This document shows positions 12,071-23,121 of a DNA stretch of 64,000 bases, one piece after another; the first letter of the stretch is position 1, and the number at the start of each line of letters is the position of its first letter. Made by a program: the position numbers and the translations under genes. The notes beneath the pieces are model-generated. The model searched no databases. It saw only the letters and a list, made by a program, of their open reading frames with translations, and was not told the DNA's origin. The stretch spans positions 1,837,001 through 1,901,000 of the forward strand of contig JANUWF010001110.1 in assembly GCA_026120185.1 (NCBI GenBank). The letters are read 5' to 3'. The stretch is from Voacanga thouarsii (Eukaryota; Streptophyta; Magnoliopsida; Gentianales; Apocynaceae).

Positions 12071-13270
12071 ATGTCTAGAGCATGGGGCCAATCATCCAAA
12101 AGGGCTAGAGCTTCTTCTTCGTCAGCCCTTTCGTCTATAGACCCCATGTTCCTCAGGCTAGCAGATTTCATTGATCCATCCTGTAAGGAGTGGTACGATA
12201 GGAGGTCCTCAAATAAGATTATTGTAGAGTGTACATTTGCATCTACCCTAGACCGTACCCTTAAACTTTGAATGATGTTTAGGAGACTAGGGTAGGGACC
12301 TATAGTGCAGCTTAAGGGGGATTTTTGTCTAGTGTTCATAAAAGAATTCTATGCTAACATGGTTGCAAAGGACGATAACCATCTTCCACACATTGAGACA
12401 TGAGTGAAGAGAGCCCCCATTTTCATCACAAGAAACCATTTAGCCACTCTTTTCTATGTGTATGATGATGATTCTTGGCTAGGGATAGATACCGATCATT
12501 AAAAGATTTTTTCTGACCCTAATTGGGATGCCATTGGAACTAGAGCTACTCTAGGGTTGCGTAAGAAAAATGCTTTCAAAGCCAACAACTTCTACTTTAA
12601 CAATGATCTTGATGCCCACTTTCGGGCTCTAGTATACATGTTTGCTTTTAATGTCGTACCCTAAGCCAATGGATTCAATGAGACATACACTATTGATATG
12701 TACATCTTACATAGGATGATGACCACTCAGTCTATCCCTCTTGCCCCATTGATCATACAATCCATTAAGGATATGGTTCATCATCGTCTCTTGACCAAAG
12801 CCTTAGTCTTTCCTCTAGTAATCATGAAAATTCTGAGAGATTTTAGTATTAGTATTGAGGGGGAATTGACTGAGACAACCACTGAGTATAACCTGGTCAC
12901 GGTGCAAACGTTGATGAGCTGTGGGTGCAAATATAGCTAGGAGATGAAGAAATGGCTAAATCCCTATGAGGAAAAGCATCCTGGACAAGTTCAGCCACCA
13001 CCTGTGGAGGGGGCAGCACCCACCACCACCATTGCGAGCACGAGCCAGTAGTTCACAGTCCCAATCAAGCACTGACTTTGAGACCGCGGTGATGGAACAG
13101 TAAGCTCAACAGACGAAGATGTTGCTATACATGCAAGACTCCATTGATGACATTGCCTGGAGGCAGACTATTCATGAGCAGCAATGGGCTCAGTAGATTC
13201 CAGCGTTTTCTGGGACTGCATGGTGGTGATGGCACTTCAGCACATGATAATGATGATAGGGAGGATTGAG
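12071..13270 (+). pseudogene. plant-transposon-protein-like ORF of F1, broken
   Basis: Begins MSRAWGQSSKRARASSSSA and continues in one frame to about 13050, broken by stops (first at 12269, a Trp-position TGA; then 12293 and others). It then shifts frame for a C-terminal segment with DSIDDIAWRQTIHEQQWAQ. Recognisable blocks are FIKEFYANM (about 12335), a run ending FNVVP near 12660 and the intact block from 12698 to 12940. The organisation recalls the 'putative plant transposon protein' family found in pol-less plant LTR elements, where it stands in the gag position. That assignment is from memory of the motif pattern. Exact function unknown. Confidence 0.55.
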
Positions 13271-14209
13271 ATGATTTTTCTACACTTGTTCCTACTTGTC
13301 ACTTTCTTTTTCCTTTATATTTTCATGATTATTCTGGTCATTTCTTGTACTTTTCTTTTTCGTACTATTTTCTTTACTTTTTGCTTATTTTTCTTTTCTA
13401 ATTTTTATGCTTTGGTGTGTTTCTTTTGTTTATTTTTCTTTCTAGGTATTTCAACAATGCTCCTTTTTACTGGAATTCAATTCTTTTGTAGGAGAATGTA
13501 TAATGCAACAGAAGTATTTTCTTTCTTCTCTTTTCCCCTTTATTTTTGGTCCCGTGGCAGTATTTCCTTACTTTATTTGTATGGCCATTAATGACAATGT
13601 CCAGTTTAAGTGTGGGGGAATGGTTAGAATTGGAAATCTTCTATGCTTCATTCTTCTTGAAATTCTTTGAACTTTGGAATTCTTCTATGTTTCATTCTTC
13701 TGAAATTCTTTAAACTTTTTGAGCAAAATTTTTAATTTTTTTTCCTGATTTTTTGAGCTTTCAAGATGTATTTTTAATACATGTCTTTGTGTTAGATCAT
13801 AGAGAATATGTTCTATATCATTTGTGGCTTATGCATGACTTTTTGCACGCACTTGGACTAAGTAGTTCTTGATAAAATATTTTACATTATTTTTAAACCT
13901 ATTTTTCTGCTAAAATTCATTGAGTATTCTAGAACTTGCTTGAATACCTCTCAAGGCGAAATAAGAAAGACATTCATGATTTAATTTAGGGATGATGGTA
14001 ATAGGCTTTCTTTGGATAGTTTGAACTTTTCAAACCTACCTATTTTATATTATCCCTAGTGCCTATTTTGAGCCTAAATTGTTAATTTCTTTCTTAAACC
14101 CGTTATCATACTTTGTCTATTACTTCTTTCTGAGAGTTTGATTTATCTTCCAAATCTTTGATTGCTCTTGATGGATAAAAGTACAAGTAGAAGAATTATA
14201 AGGAAGAAT
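13271..14209 (+). other. shared 3' module of F1, first half
   Basis: T-rich non-coding sequence homologous to F2 24051-24890 and, on the other strand, to B1 16660-17520. It contains an internal polypurine-like motif TAAGTGTGGGGGAATG at 13607-13622. The short ORF near 13184-13591 is a Phe-rich artefact of the T-rich strand. It ends at the B1 insertion. Confidence 0.7.
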
Positions 14210-14449
14210 TGATGTGTTTGAATTTGGGTATAAAAATCATATAAAAATAAGAACATTCCCAATCAAGTTAAATTAAAATGTTAACCCCAAATTACACATA
14301 TGAGCAAGCGTACTCATCATTAAGTATAGCATAGGGTTTAAAACGAGTGTCGATCCTCAAGGAACAAGTATGCCTTAATCACTTTTCTTTCATTGTTTAA
14401 CCGACTTAATAAAGTGAAAAATAATAAAAGAGAAAATAAAATAAAATAA

Positions 14450-14453
<4 letters not shown>

Positions 14454-14508
<55 letters not shown>
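14454..14508. repeat. AT dinucleotide microsatellite in the B1 3' LTR
   Basis: An uninterrupted run of about 27 AT/TA units. The other B1 LTR has only a few units at the matching place (near 19355), so the run expanded after insertion. Confidence 0.95.
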
Positions 14509-14511
<3 letters not shown>

Positions 14512-15236
14512 CAAGGATGGAGAATTATGTAACTCAAACCATTATTTTGACAAACATGATCTTAAAGTACCTAATCATTATCATAACTAATCATTCTCTT
14601 GGCATCATGAAGGATTAAGATAGATTCACTTCTTTTCCAATCCATGAAATCACTATCTTTTAGACAAATTAGCATCACATATCTTGTCTCAACTAATTCA
14701 CTCAAAAGATGCATTAAACACAATCCTTGATCAAATCCCCATATCCTGGCAAATTTAAAACATGAAATTAACCAATGAATCCATATCCTGGCAGACATCA
14801 ATTAACCTTTAATTACCCAATTCTTAGAAATTAACCCATTTTCCAAGTAAGTTAAGAGACAACAAATATGAAATTAATGAATTGAGACCACCATCAACCC
14901 GTTTTTCAAGCAAGTTAATGGAAAGAAATAACAAATTAATCTCGTAATCAACATAAGTAGTTAAATACTAAGAATAGCAATCAATTAATCAAAAAGATTA
15001 AAGTAACTCTAAAAATCATGAATACCTAAAACAATGTCAAATTACAATAAAACAATTAATACATCATTGTTCAAGAAAAAAAATAAAGTTAAAAGAAAGC
15101 ACTCATAGACAAGCCTTATTCTTCCTCTTTCATAGACCCTCTTACACAATCCTCCTTAATTTGATGAATTCCTCCTTAATTTTGAGTGATTTGAGTTTCG
15201 ATCCATGAATTCATTCCTTTAACTTGTGTTTTTCCT

Positions 15237-15246
15237 CTATTTATAG
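15237..15246 (-). promoter_or_regulatory. TATA box in the B1 3' LTR
   Basis: CTATAAATAG on the minus strand. The identical box occurs at 20093-20102 and 30224-30233, with CTATAAATA at 21912-21920, always about 100-150 bp downstream of the GGCGCC block. Confidence 0.65.
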
Positions 15247-15793
15247 GCTTTAGAAGTGCCTAAATTCGTCCCTCTAGGGTTTCTGGCCGACTAGAAGTAG
15301 AAAAATATTAAAACTCTGCAAATTGCCAAAAAATACGCATAAAAATTGAGGCACCTCCTCAGTACTAGTGCACAACCAGCGTCGCCTGACCTGCCTAGGG
15401 CCGGCGCCGGTTGTGGTCTGTTTCTTTGTTCGTTTGTCGATTTTTCTTTATTTTTGTGCCAACCCTTCCAGATTGCAGCCAGCGACGCCTCTAAGCTCCC
15501 AACCAGCATTGGCTGTGTTATGTTCAGCTCTGTTTCACCAATTTTTTATTGCCTCGAAGTGTATGCCAGTAGCACGTGGCCGGCGCCGGTTCTCCTGTGC
15601 TGGCCGGCGCCGCCTCTACTCTGTTTAGCGACGTTTTTGTCTTATTTTATCCCTAAAATCTGAAATAATGTACAAAATACCTTTCCAAAGGTAAAATCTC
15701 AACTATGAAGGAATATGACTAGTTATTGAACAAAATATATTACAAAATGACCTCAAATAACTAGGAAATATATGACTAATTTAGGCCCTATCA

Positions 15794-15809
15794 CATTTCC
15801 CCACACTTA
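15794..15809 (-). promoter_or_regulatory. polypurine tract of B1
   Basis: On the minus strand TAAGTGTGGGGAAATG lies directly upstream of the 3' LTR start TGATAGGG. It is the terminal member of a repeated motif also found inside the element at 17214-17227 and 17572-17585. Confidence 0.85.
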
Positions 15810-17715
15810 GCTCTTTGCTTGTCCTTAAGCAAAGTATCAAAGATAAGTAGAAAAAACACAAGTTTTCACAAAATCACTCAATCAATTTCAAAATAATATT
15901 TCCAATACTTTCTTTATTCAAGACAACAAAACATATGCTACTATACCTTTCATAACAAATGCAAGACTTGTGTAAGTAAATAATGACTAGTAGAACTATC
16001 CCAACACTTAACATCATTCTCAAACCATTGGAAAGAATTTAGTTTAAAAAATATGCATTCCATAAGCTTACTTTTCATACACTCTCTCCACTAATCTGAG
16101 ACATATCATGATTCTACTTAAGTCAAGTAGGACTTTTAAGCTTATAATGTAAGGCTAAAGGATTTGTAATGTAGCTGTCAAACGAAAGATATAGGAAAAT
16201 CAAATATCAAAGACGATGAGAGTTTGCAAGAAAAAGATAAACAAAATGTACTAAGAGATTCCCAACTTTTCTGGCTTTTCTATCCCAATACCACTCAAAA
16301 ACCCATAACCTTGTATAGCAATCATATTATAGCTCAAGCAAATCTTGCATTCTTTTCATCAATAATTCTCAATTAATCAATCATATTGCACAGGATCTTC
16401 AAAAATTTCAGCAATTTTTATTCCAGCTCTCTTCCTGTGCTCTTCTTTTCTTTTTCTTTCAGCTTTTCTTTTCTTTTTTTTTCTTCTTTTCAATTGCTGC
16501 TTTTGTTTGTTTCTCAGTTTTTTTCTTTCCACATTTTCTCGCAGCTTTTTATTTTTCTCAATTTTTCTTCCTTCCTCCTTTCTTCCTCCTTTCTCCTTTT
16601 GCAACTCCAACTCAATACATAATGCATGACTAAAAATAACAAGTCATGACATTTACACAAGCATTTTCCCTCATCATTCTTTTACTTATACTTTTATCCA
16701 TCAAGAGTTATCAAAGATTTGGAAGATAAATCAAACTCTCAGAAAGAAGTAATGGACAAAGTAAGATAACGGGTTTAAGAAAGAAATTAACAATTTAGGC
16801 TCAAAATAGGCACTAGGGATAATATCAAATAGGTAGGCTTGAAAAGCTCAAACTATCCAAAGAAGGCCTATTACCGTTATCCCTATGTTAAATCATGAAT
16901 GTCTTTCTTATTTCGCCTTGAGAGGTATTCAAGTAAGTTCTAGAATGCTCAATGAATTATAGTAGAAAAACAAGTTTAAGAACAATGTAAAGCATTTGAT
17001 CAAGAACTACTTAGTCCAAGTGTGTGCAAAAAGTCATGCATAAGCCACAATTGATATAGAACATATATGCTCTATGATCTAGTACAAAGACATGCATTAA
17101 AAATACATCTTGAAAGCTCAAAAAATCAAGAAAAAAATTTGAAAATTTTGCTCAAAAGGTTCAAAGAAGAATGTCAAGATAAATAAAGCATAGAAGAATT
17201 CCCATTCTAACCACTCCCCCACACTTAAACTGGACATTGTCTTCAATGGACAAACAAATAGAGTAAGGAAATATTGCTACGGGACCAAAAAAAAGGGGAA
17301 AAGAGAATAAAGAAAATACTTCCATTCATTGTGCAATCTCCTACAAAAGAGTCGAGTTCCGACAGAAAGGAGCATTGTCGAAGTACCTAAAAAGAAAAAT
17401 ACACAAAAGAAACACACCAAAGCATAAAAATTAGAAAAGAAAAATAAGTAAGAAGTAAAGAAAATAGTACAAAAAAGAAAAGTACAAGAAAAATAATAAC
17501 AAAATAAAGACACACAAAAATAAAAGAAAACAAACTAAAAATCTTAAGAAAGCAAATTGAGACGTGACTCACTCCCCCACACTTAAGATGAAAAATATTT
17601 TCCTTATTTGAGAGAGGAAAAAAAAAACTTAACAAAACCAAACATAAAACAAAGATATAAACTCTTTTAACTCATTATGCTTCCTCATCAAACCTTTGGA
17701 AAAGAGATTAAATCT
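15810..17715 (-). other. non-coding 3' module of B1
   Basis: About 1.9 kb without a credible gene. 15810-17520 matches, in reverse, the 3' modules of F1 and F2. It includes a strand-biased A/G-rich tract (16430-16610 on the minus strand) that yields Lys/Glu-rich artefact ORFs, and two internal polypurine-like motifs (17214-17227 and 17572-17585). Confidence 0.7.
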
Positions 17716-18550
17716 CTAAGTAGAAGATAGGCATAATGAATGTAGAAAGAATGGAGGATTTTGAAGAATGGAGGGTTTATGAAAACGATTTGTCTCAGCA
17801 AAGCAAAACACATAAACCTCATTTTCTAACATTTCTTTAGACACATAAATATCTTTTTCAACATATGAGTGCACATAGTATTTAACGGATGCATCAACTT
17901 TGAAATCACCAATTAACCATTCAAAATAATGTTTACAATTAAAATTCCCCTTTAAACTTAGTATTTGAATTCTTAAAGATGGGATCAAGAAATCCTTATT
18001 TTTTTACTATATCTACAAATATCAAGTTACCTCCCTTTGAATGAGGTGAAGGGTAGAAATTACCACTATCCTCCAAGGACTTCTTATGGTGTAGCATTGA
18101 AAGATCCAACTCCTTGAGACATGATAAATTTAATACATCATCATTTGGACCCTTGTTCTCCAAGAATTGAGAGGAACCTAAAAAATCATGTGATAAAGAG
18201 AGATTAGAATTATTAGCATGTAGAGTAGAATTGAATACATCCCTTTCCACATTGGACAATTGGTCTTCGTGCCTTCTCTCCTTTCCTTGGAGATTCTCTT
18301 GTTCAAGTATATGGGCCATTATGGCATCCTCAACCAACTTGGCTAGTTGTGTTCTTTGACAGCTCAATCGTTGTGATACTTTTTTATGCCACTTAACAGA
18401 TGAATTTGTATTGGCAGCAAAAGATTTCACTAATGCTTCTAATGACGACTCACTAAAAACATCACTATAAGCTTGTAATTTTACCAATCTATCATCAATA
18501 CATTTTTTTTTTTTTTTACTAAAAACTATCCTAATTGAATGCATGACCAC
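17716..18550 (-). pseudogene. uncharacterised ORF of B1, conserved in B2, frameshifted
   Basis: Two adjacent minus-strand frames, 184 codons (18550-17996) and 90 codons (17988-17716), align in order with one frame in B2 (37162-38042), so they are one gene split by a frameshift at a poly-A run near 17996-18003. The first part is hydrophilic and probably helical (VKWHKKVSQRLSCQRTQ, LAKLVEDAIMAHILEQEN), followed by a conserved VLNLSCLKELDLS and KGGNLIFVD; the second part has LSLKGNFNC. No retroviral enzyme motif, signal peptide or clear membrane segment. It stands where gag-pol would be. I do not recognise the family and give no function. The true start is uncertain; the first Met codons lie next to a poly-Lys stretch. 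Confidence 0.65.
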
Positions 18551-19093
18551 AAATTCATAAACTAAATATTAAACTAAGATTAAAAAATTGCAAATAAAGA
18601 AATAAATAATAAAATAAATTCAGTCTGTCTAAAATATCATGTTAGCAAAAGTCCAAACCTGAAAATAAGAAGAGTTAGTATTGACTCAAAATTATAGACG
18701 TAGAGACGTAGAAATCATCCAATTCAAAACACAAAGATTACACATATTCCACATTAACATTAGGTTAGTAAAATTAAATAACTAAATATATAATATATAC
18801 AAATATACAAAGACAAGTTAGTTATTATGAACATGTATCTACCAATTTACATATTTACAACATATAGTGAAAATAAAATACAATTATACAAACAACAAAA
18901 TAGGTCACTTACTCATACAAGGAACATATATACATATTTACATATAGACATATGAACATATAAATATAGTTAAATCAATGGAATCTAAGCTTTCATGATA
19001 TTGTTCCCCAACAACGGTGCTAAAAACTTGTTGTGTTTTTGGCACGAGGGGAAAAAAAAGAAAGAATTATTAAACAAAGGAACACAAATTTTT
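18551..19093 (-). other. AT-rich leader of B1
   Basis: Non-coding sequence between the primer binding site and the ORF. It has low-complexity ATATAC-rich stretches (18780-18970), similar in character to 38170-38400 in B2. No gene seen. Confidence 0.55.
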
Positions 19094-19110
19094 CCCTGGC
19101 AACGGCGCCA
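19094..19110 (-). promoter_or_regulatory. primer binding site of B1 (tRNA-Asp type)
   Basis: On the minus strand TGGCGCCGTTGCCAGGG starts seven bases after the 5' LTR end. It is complementary to the usual plant tRNA-Asp 3' end (known sequence, from memory), the primer used by Athila-type elements. F2 (22843-22860) and B2 (38421-38440) carry variants. Confidence 0.8.
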
Positions 19111-19117
19111 AAAAACT

Positions 19118-20647
19118 TGATGTGTTTGAATTTGGGTATAAAAATCATATACAAATAAGAACATTCTCAATCAAGTTAAATTAAAACGTTAACCCCAAAT
19201 TACACATATGAGCAAGCGTACTCATCATTAAGCATAGCATAGGGTTTAAAACGAGTGTCGATCCTCAAGGAATAAGTATGCCTTAATCATTTTTCTTTCA
19301 TTATTTAACCAACTCAATAAAGTTAAAAAGAATAAAAAATAAAATAAAATAAAATAATATATATACATGGCAAGGGTGGAGAATTATTTAACTCAAACCA
19401 TTATTTTGATAAACATGATCTTAAAGTACCTAATCATTATCATAACTAATCATTATCTTGGCATCATGAAAGATTAAGATAGATTCACTTCTTTTTCAAT
19501 ACATAAAATCACTATCTTCTAGACAAATTAGCATCACATATCCTGTCTCAACTAATTCACCTAAAAGATGCATTAAACACAATCCTTGATCAAATCTCCA
19601 TATCTTGGAAAATTTAAAATATGAAATTAACCAATGAATCCATATCCTGGTAGACATCAATTAACCTTTAATTACCCAGTTCTTCACAATTAACCCCTTT
19701 TTCTAGCAAGTTAAGAGACAACAAATATGAAATTAATGAATTAAGACCACCATCAACCTCTTTTCCAAGCAAGTTAATAAAAAGAAATAACAAATTAATC
19801 TCGTAATCAGTATAAGTAATTAAATACCAAGACTAACAGTCAATTAATCAAAAGATCAAAGTAACTCTAAAAATCATGAATACCTAAAACAATAACAAAC
19901 TACAATAAAACAATTAATACATCATTGTTCAAGAAAAGAAAACAAAGTTAAAAGAAATAACTCATAGACAAGCCTTATTCTTCCTCCTTCGTAGACCCTC
20001 TTGCACAATCCTCCTTGATTTGATGAATTCCTCGATTTTAAGTGATTTGAGTTTTGATTCGTGAAGTCATTCCTTTAACTTATGTTTTTCCTCTATTTAT
20101 AGGCTTTAGAAGTGATTAAATTCGTCCCTCTAGGGTTTCTGGCCGACTAGAAGTAGGAAAATACTAAAACTCTGCAAATTGCCAAAATATGCACACAAAA
20201 ATAGAGGCACCACCTCAGTACCAGTGCATACCGGCGCCGCTTGGCCTACCTAGGGCTGGCACCAATTGTGGTCTGTTTCTCTGTTTGTTCGTCGACTTTT
20301 CTTGATTTTCGTCCCAACCCTTCCAGACTCAACCAGCGCTGCCTTTGAGCTCCCAATTGATGCCGGCTGTGTTCTGTTCAGCTTTGTTTCACTGATTTTT
20401 TTATCACCTCGAAGTACATGCAGCAGCACATGGCCGGCGCCGGTTCTCCTGTCCTGGCTGGCGCCGCCTCTACTCTGTTTAGCGGTGTTTTTTCCTTATT
20501 TTACCCCTAAAATCTGAAGTAATGCACAAAATACCTTTCCAATGGTAAAATCTCAAATATGAAGGAATATGACCAGTTATTGAACAAAATATATCACAAA
20601 ATGGCCTCAAATAATTAGGAAATATATGACTAATTTAAGCCCTATCA
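19118..20647 (-). repeat. 5' LTR of B1
   Basis: 1530 bp with the same ends as the partner LTR; followed by TSD AGAAT at 20648. TATA box at 20093-20102 (minus). GC-rich block with GGCGCC motifs at about 20230-20470. It differs from the partner by many substitutions, so the insertion is not recent. Confidence 0.93.
20093..20102 (-). promoter_or_regulatory. TATA box in the B1 5' LTR
   Basis: CTATAAATAG on the minus strand, in the LTR that would drive the genomic transcript of B1. Confidence 0.65.
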
Positions 20648-21478
20648 AGAATGCTTGTGTAAATGTCATGACTTGTTATGTTCAGTCATGCATCATGTGT
20701 TGAGTTGGAATTGTGAAAGGAGAAAGAAGCAAGAAAAATAAAGATTGAGAAAAATAAAAAGCTGCTAGAAAATATTGAAAGAAAAAACTGAGAAACAAAC
20801 AAAAGCAGCATTTGAAAAGAAGAGAAAAAGAAAATAAAAGCCGAAAGAAAAAGAAAAAAAAGAGCACAGGAAGAATGTTGGTTGAGTTGGAATAAGAATT
20901 GCCGAAATTTTGATGATCTTGTGCGATATAATTGATGAGTTGAGAACTATTGATGAAAAGAATGCAAGATTTGCTTGAACTGTAATATGATTGCTATACA
21001 AGGTTATGGGTTTTTGATTAGTTATTTAATAGGAGAGCAAGAAAAGTTTGGAATCTATTGGTACATTTTGTTTATCCTTTTCTTGCAAACTCTCATCTTC
21101 TTTGATATTTGATTTTCCTATATCATTCGTTTAATAGCTACATTACAAACCCTTTAGCCTTACATTACAAGCTTAAAAGTCCTACTTGTCCTATGTAAAA
21201 TCATGATATGTCTTGGATTAGTGGAGAGAGTGGATGAAAAGTAAGCTTATGGAATGTATATTTTTTTAAAAACTAAATTCTTTCCAATGGTTTGAGAATG
21301 ATGTTAAGTGTTAGAATGGTTCTATTAGTCATTCTTTACTTACACAAGTCTTGCATTTGTTATGAAAGGTATAGTAGCATATATTTTGTTGTCTTGAATT
21401 AAGAAAGCATTGGAAATATTATTTTGAAGTTGATTGAGTGATTTTGTGAAAACTTGTGTTTTTTCTACTTGGAAAGGT
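20648..21478 (+). other. shared 3' module of F1, second half
   Basis: Continues 13271-14209 after B1; matches F2 24890-25690. A purine-rich stretch at 20700-20870 gives Phe-rich artefact ORFs on the other strand. The module stops after GTTTTTTCTACTT, about 50 bp before where its polypurine tract should be, and fuses to an LTR lacking its start. Confidence 0.7.
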
Positions 21479-22836
21479 ATTTTGTGCATTATTTCATATT
21501 TTAGGGATAAAATAAGGCAAAATCGTCACTAAACAGACTAGAGGCGGCACCGGCTAGAACATGACAAGCGGCGTCAGCCACGTGCTGCTAGCATGCATTT
21601 CGAGGCGATAAAAAATTAGTGAAATAGGGGCTGAACAGAACACAGTCGGCACTGGTTGGGAGCCCAGAGATGGCACCGGCTGCGACCTGAAAGAAATTGG
21701 TACGAAAATCGAGAAAAATTGACGAATGGACAAAGAGATAGAATGCAACCAGCGCCAGCCCTAGGTAGGACAAGCGGCGCCGACTATGCACTGGTAAAGA
21801 GGCGATACCTCGATTTTCGTACACATTTTTGGTAATTTTCAGAGTTTTGGTATTTTCCTACTTCTATTTGGCTAGAAACCCTAGAAGAACGAATTTAAGC
21901 ACTTCTAAAGCCTATAAATAAAGGAAAAACACAAGTCAATGGTATGAATTCAAGGAGCAAAATACAAAATCACTCAAATCAAGTAGGAATTCATCAAATC
22001 AAGGAGGATTGTATAGGAGAGTCTACGAGGGAAGAAGAAGGAGGCTTGTCTATAAGTGTTTTCTTTTAACTTTATTTTCTTTTCTTGAACATTGATGTAT
22101 TTATTGTTTTATTGTAATTTGACATTAGTTTCGGTATTCATGATTTTTAGAGTTACTTTGATTTTTTGATTAATTGATTGTTATTCTTGGTATTTAATTA
22201 CTTATGCTGATTACGAGATTAATTTGTTGTTTCTTTCTATTAACTTGCTTGGAAAAGGGGTTAATTGCTAAGAATTGGGTAATTAAAGGTTAATTGATGT
22301 TTGCCAGGATATGGATTCATTAGTTAATTTCATGTTTTAAATTTGCCAAGATATGGGGATTTAATCAAGGATTGTGTTTAATGCATCTTTTGGGTGAATT
22401 AGTTGAGACAGGATATGTGATGCTAATTTGTCTAGAAAATAGCGATTTCATGGATTGGAAAAGAAGTGAATCTATCTTAATCCTTCATGATGCCAAGAGA
22501 ATGATTAGTTATGATAATGATTGAGTACTTTAAGGTCGTGTTTGTCAAAATAATGGTTTGAGTTACATAATTTTCATCCTTGACATGTATATATTCTGTT
22601 TTTTTATTTTTATTTTTATTCTTTTTCCCTTTATTAAATCGGTTAAATAATGAAAGAAAAGTGATTAATGCATACTTTTTCCTTGAGGATCGATACTTTT
22701 TTTAAATACTATGCTTTGCTTAATGATGAGTACGCTTGCTCATATATGTAATTTGGGATTAACGTTTTAATTTAAACTTAATTGGGAATGTGCTTATTTT
22801 TATATGATTTTTTTATACCCAAATTCGTACACATCA
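21479..22836 (+). repeat. LTR between F1 and F2
   Basis: Matches the B1 LTRs in reverse, ends ACACATCA and is followed by a primer site, so it is the 5' LTR of F2. It also sits where the 3' LTR of F1 should be. Its first roughly 90 bases are missing relative to 25736 onward. TATA box at 21912-21920. Confidence 0.88.
21912..21920 (+). promoter_or_regulatory. TATA box in the F1/F2 LTR
   Basis: CTATAAATA, about 130 bp downstream of the last GGCGCC motif (21776-21781). Confidence 0.6.
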
Positions 22837-22842
22837 GGTTTT

Positions 22843-22860
22843 TTGCGCCGTTGTTGGGGA
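22843..22860 (+). promoter_or_regulatory. primer binding site of F2
   Basis: TTGCGCCGTTGTTGGGGA, six bases after the LTR end; a mutated form of the tRNA-Asp-type site of B1. Confidence 0.7.
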
Positions 22861-23121
22861 ACAATATCATGAAAGCTTGAATTTTATTGATTTAACAATG
22901 TAAATATGTAAATTTGTACGATTGTTCTTTTTACAAAAAATATGCCATCTTTTGTATCTTGTGTATGTTTTTAATCTAATTTACTAACTTTGACTGATGT
23001 TTAACACATAGGTAATTTAATTTGTTCTTTTAATTTTCTTTGATTTGTGAATTTCGTTATCTAAATCTAAATTTCTTCTTGTCTTTTCTAGGTGTCAACG
23101 CACAGGTAACATTTCTAAATC
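22861..23121 (+). other. short leader of F2
   Basis: AT-rich, non-coding, between primer site and integrase remnant. Opens with AACAATATCATGAAAGCTTG, also found next to the B1 primer site. No gene seen. Confidence 0.5.

Larger units (their letters stand above)
14210..15793 (-). repeat. 3' LTR of B1
   Basis: 1584 bp, plus-strand ends TGATGTGTTTG and CCCTATCA. Pairs with 19118-20647; the extra length is largely an AT dinucleotide run at 14454-14508. A TATA box (CTATAAATAG on the minus strand, 15237-15246) lies downstream of a GC-rich block with GGCGCC palindromes at 15403, 15582 and 15606. Confidence 0.93.
14210..20647 (-). mobile_element. complete non-autonomous Athila-like LTR element B1, TSD AGAAT
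   Basis: 6438 bp flanked by the 5-bp duplication AGAAT (14205-14209 and 20648-20652). Minus-strand order: 5' LTR 19118-20647, primer site 19094-19110, a frameshifted ORF (18550-17716), a long non-coding 3' module, polypurine tract 15794-15809, 3' LTR 14210-15793. There is no gag, RT or integrase, so it would need proteins from an autonomous relative. It is inserted in the 3' module of F1, a member of the same LTR family in the opposite orientation. Confidence 0.95.
11151..21478 (+). mobile_element. Athila-family element F1 (non-autonomous type), interrupted by B1
   Basis: Plus-strand internal region: leader (11151-12070), a degraded ORF (12071-13270) and a non-coding 3' module (13271-14209 continued at 20648-21478). 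B1 (14210-20647) is inserted in the module, flanked by AGAAT on both sides. No pol is present. The 3' module matches that of F2 (24051-25735) closely. At 21478 the module ends abruptly before its polypurine tract and joins an LTR that has lost its first bases. Confidence 0.75.

Noticed and set aside
13184..13591. A 135-codon frame rich in Phe and Leu, resembling a multi-span membrane protein.
   Set aside because: It lies in the T-rich 3' module shared by F1, F2 and B1 and is not preserved as a frame in the other copies.
16377..16622. Lys/Glu-rich and Phe/Ser-rich frames on opposite strands, also at 20682-21001 and 24918-25320.
   Set aside because: They come from a purine-rich tract in the shared Athila 3' module and appear in every copy on both strands; composition artefacts.
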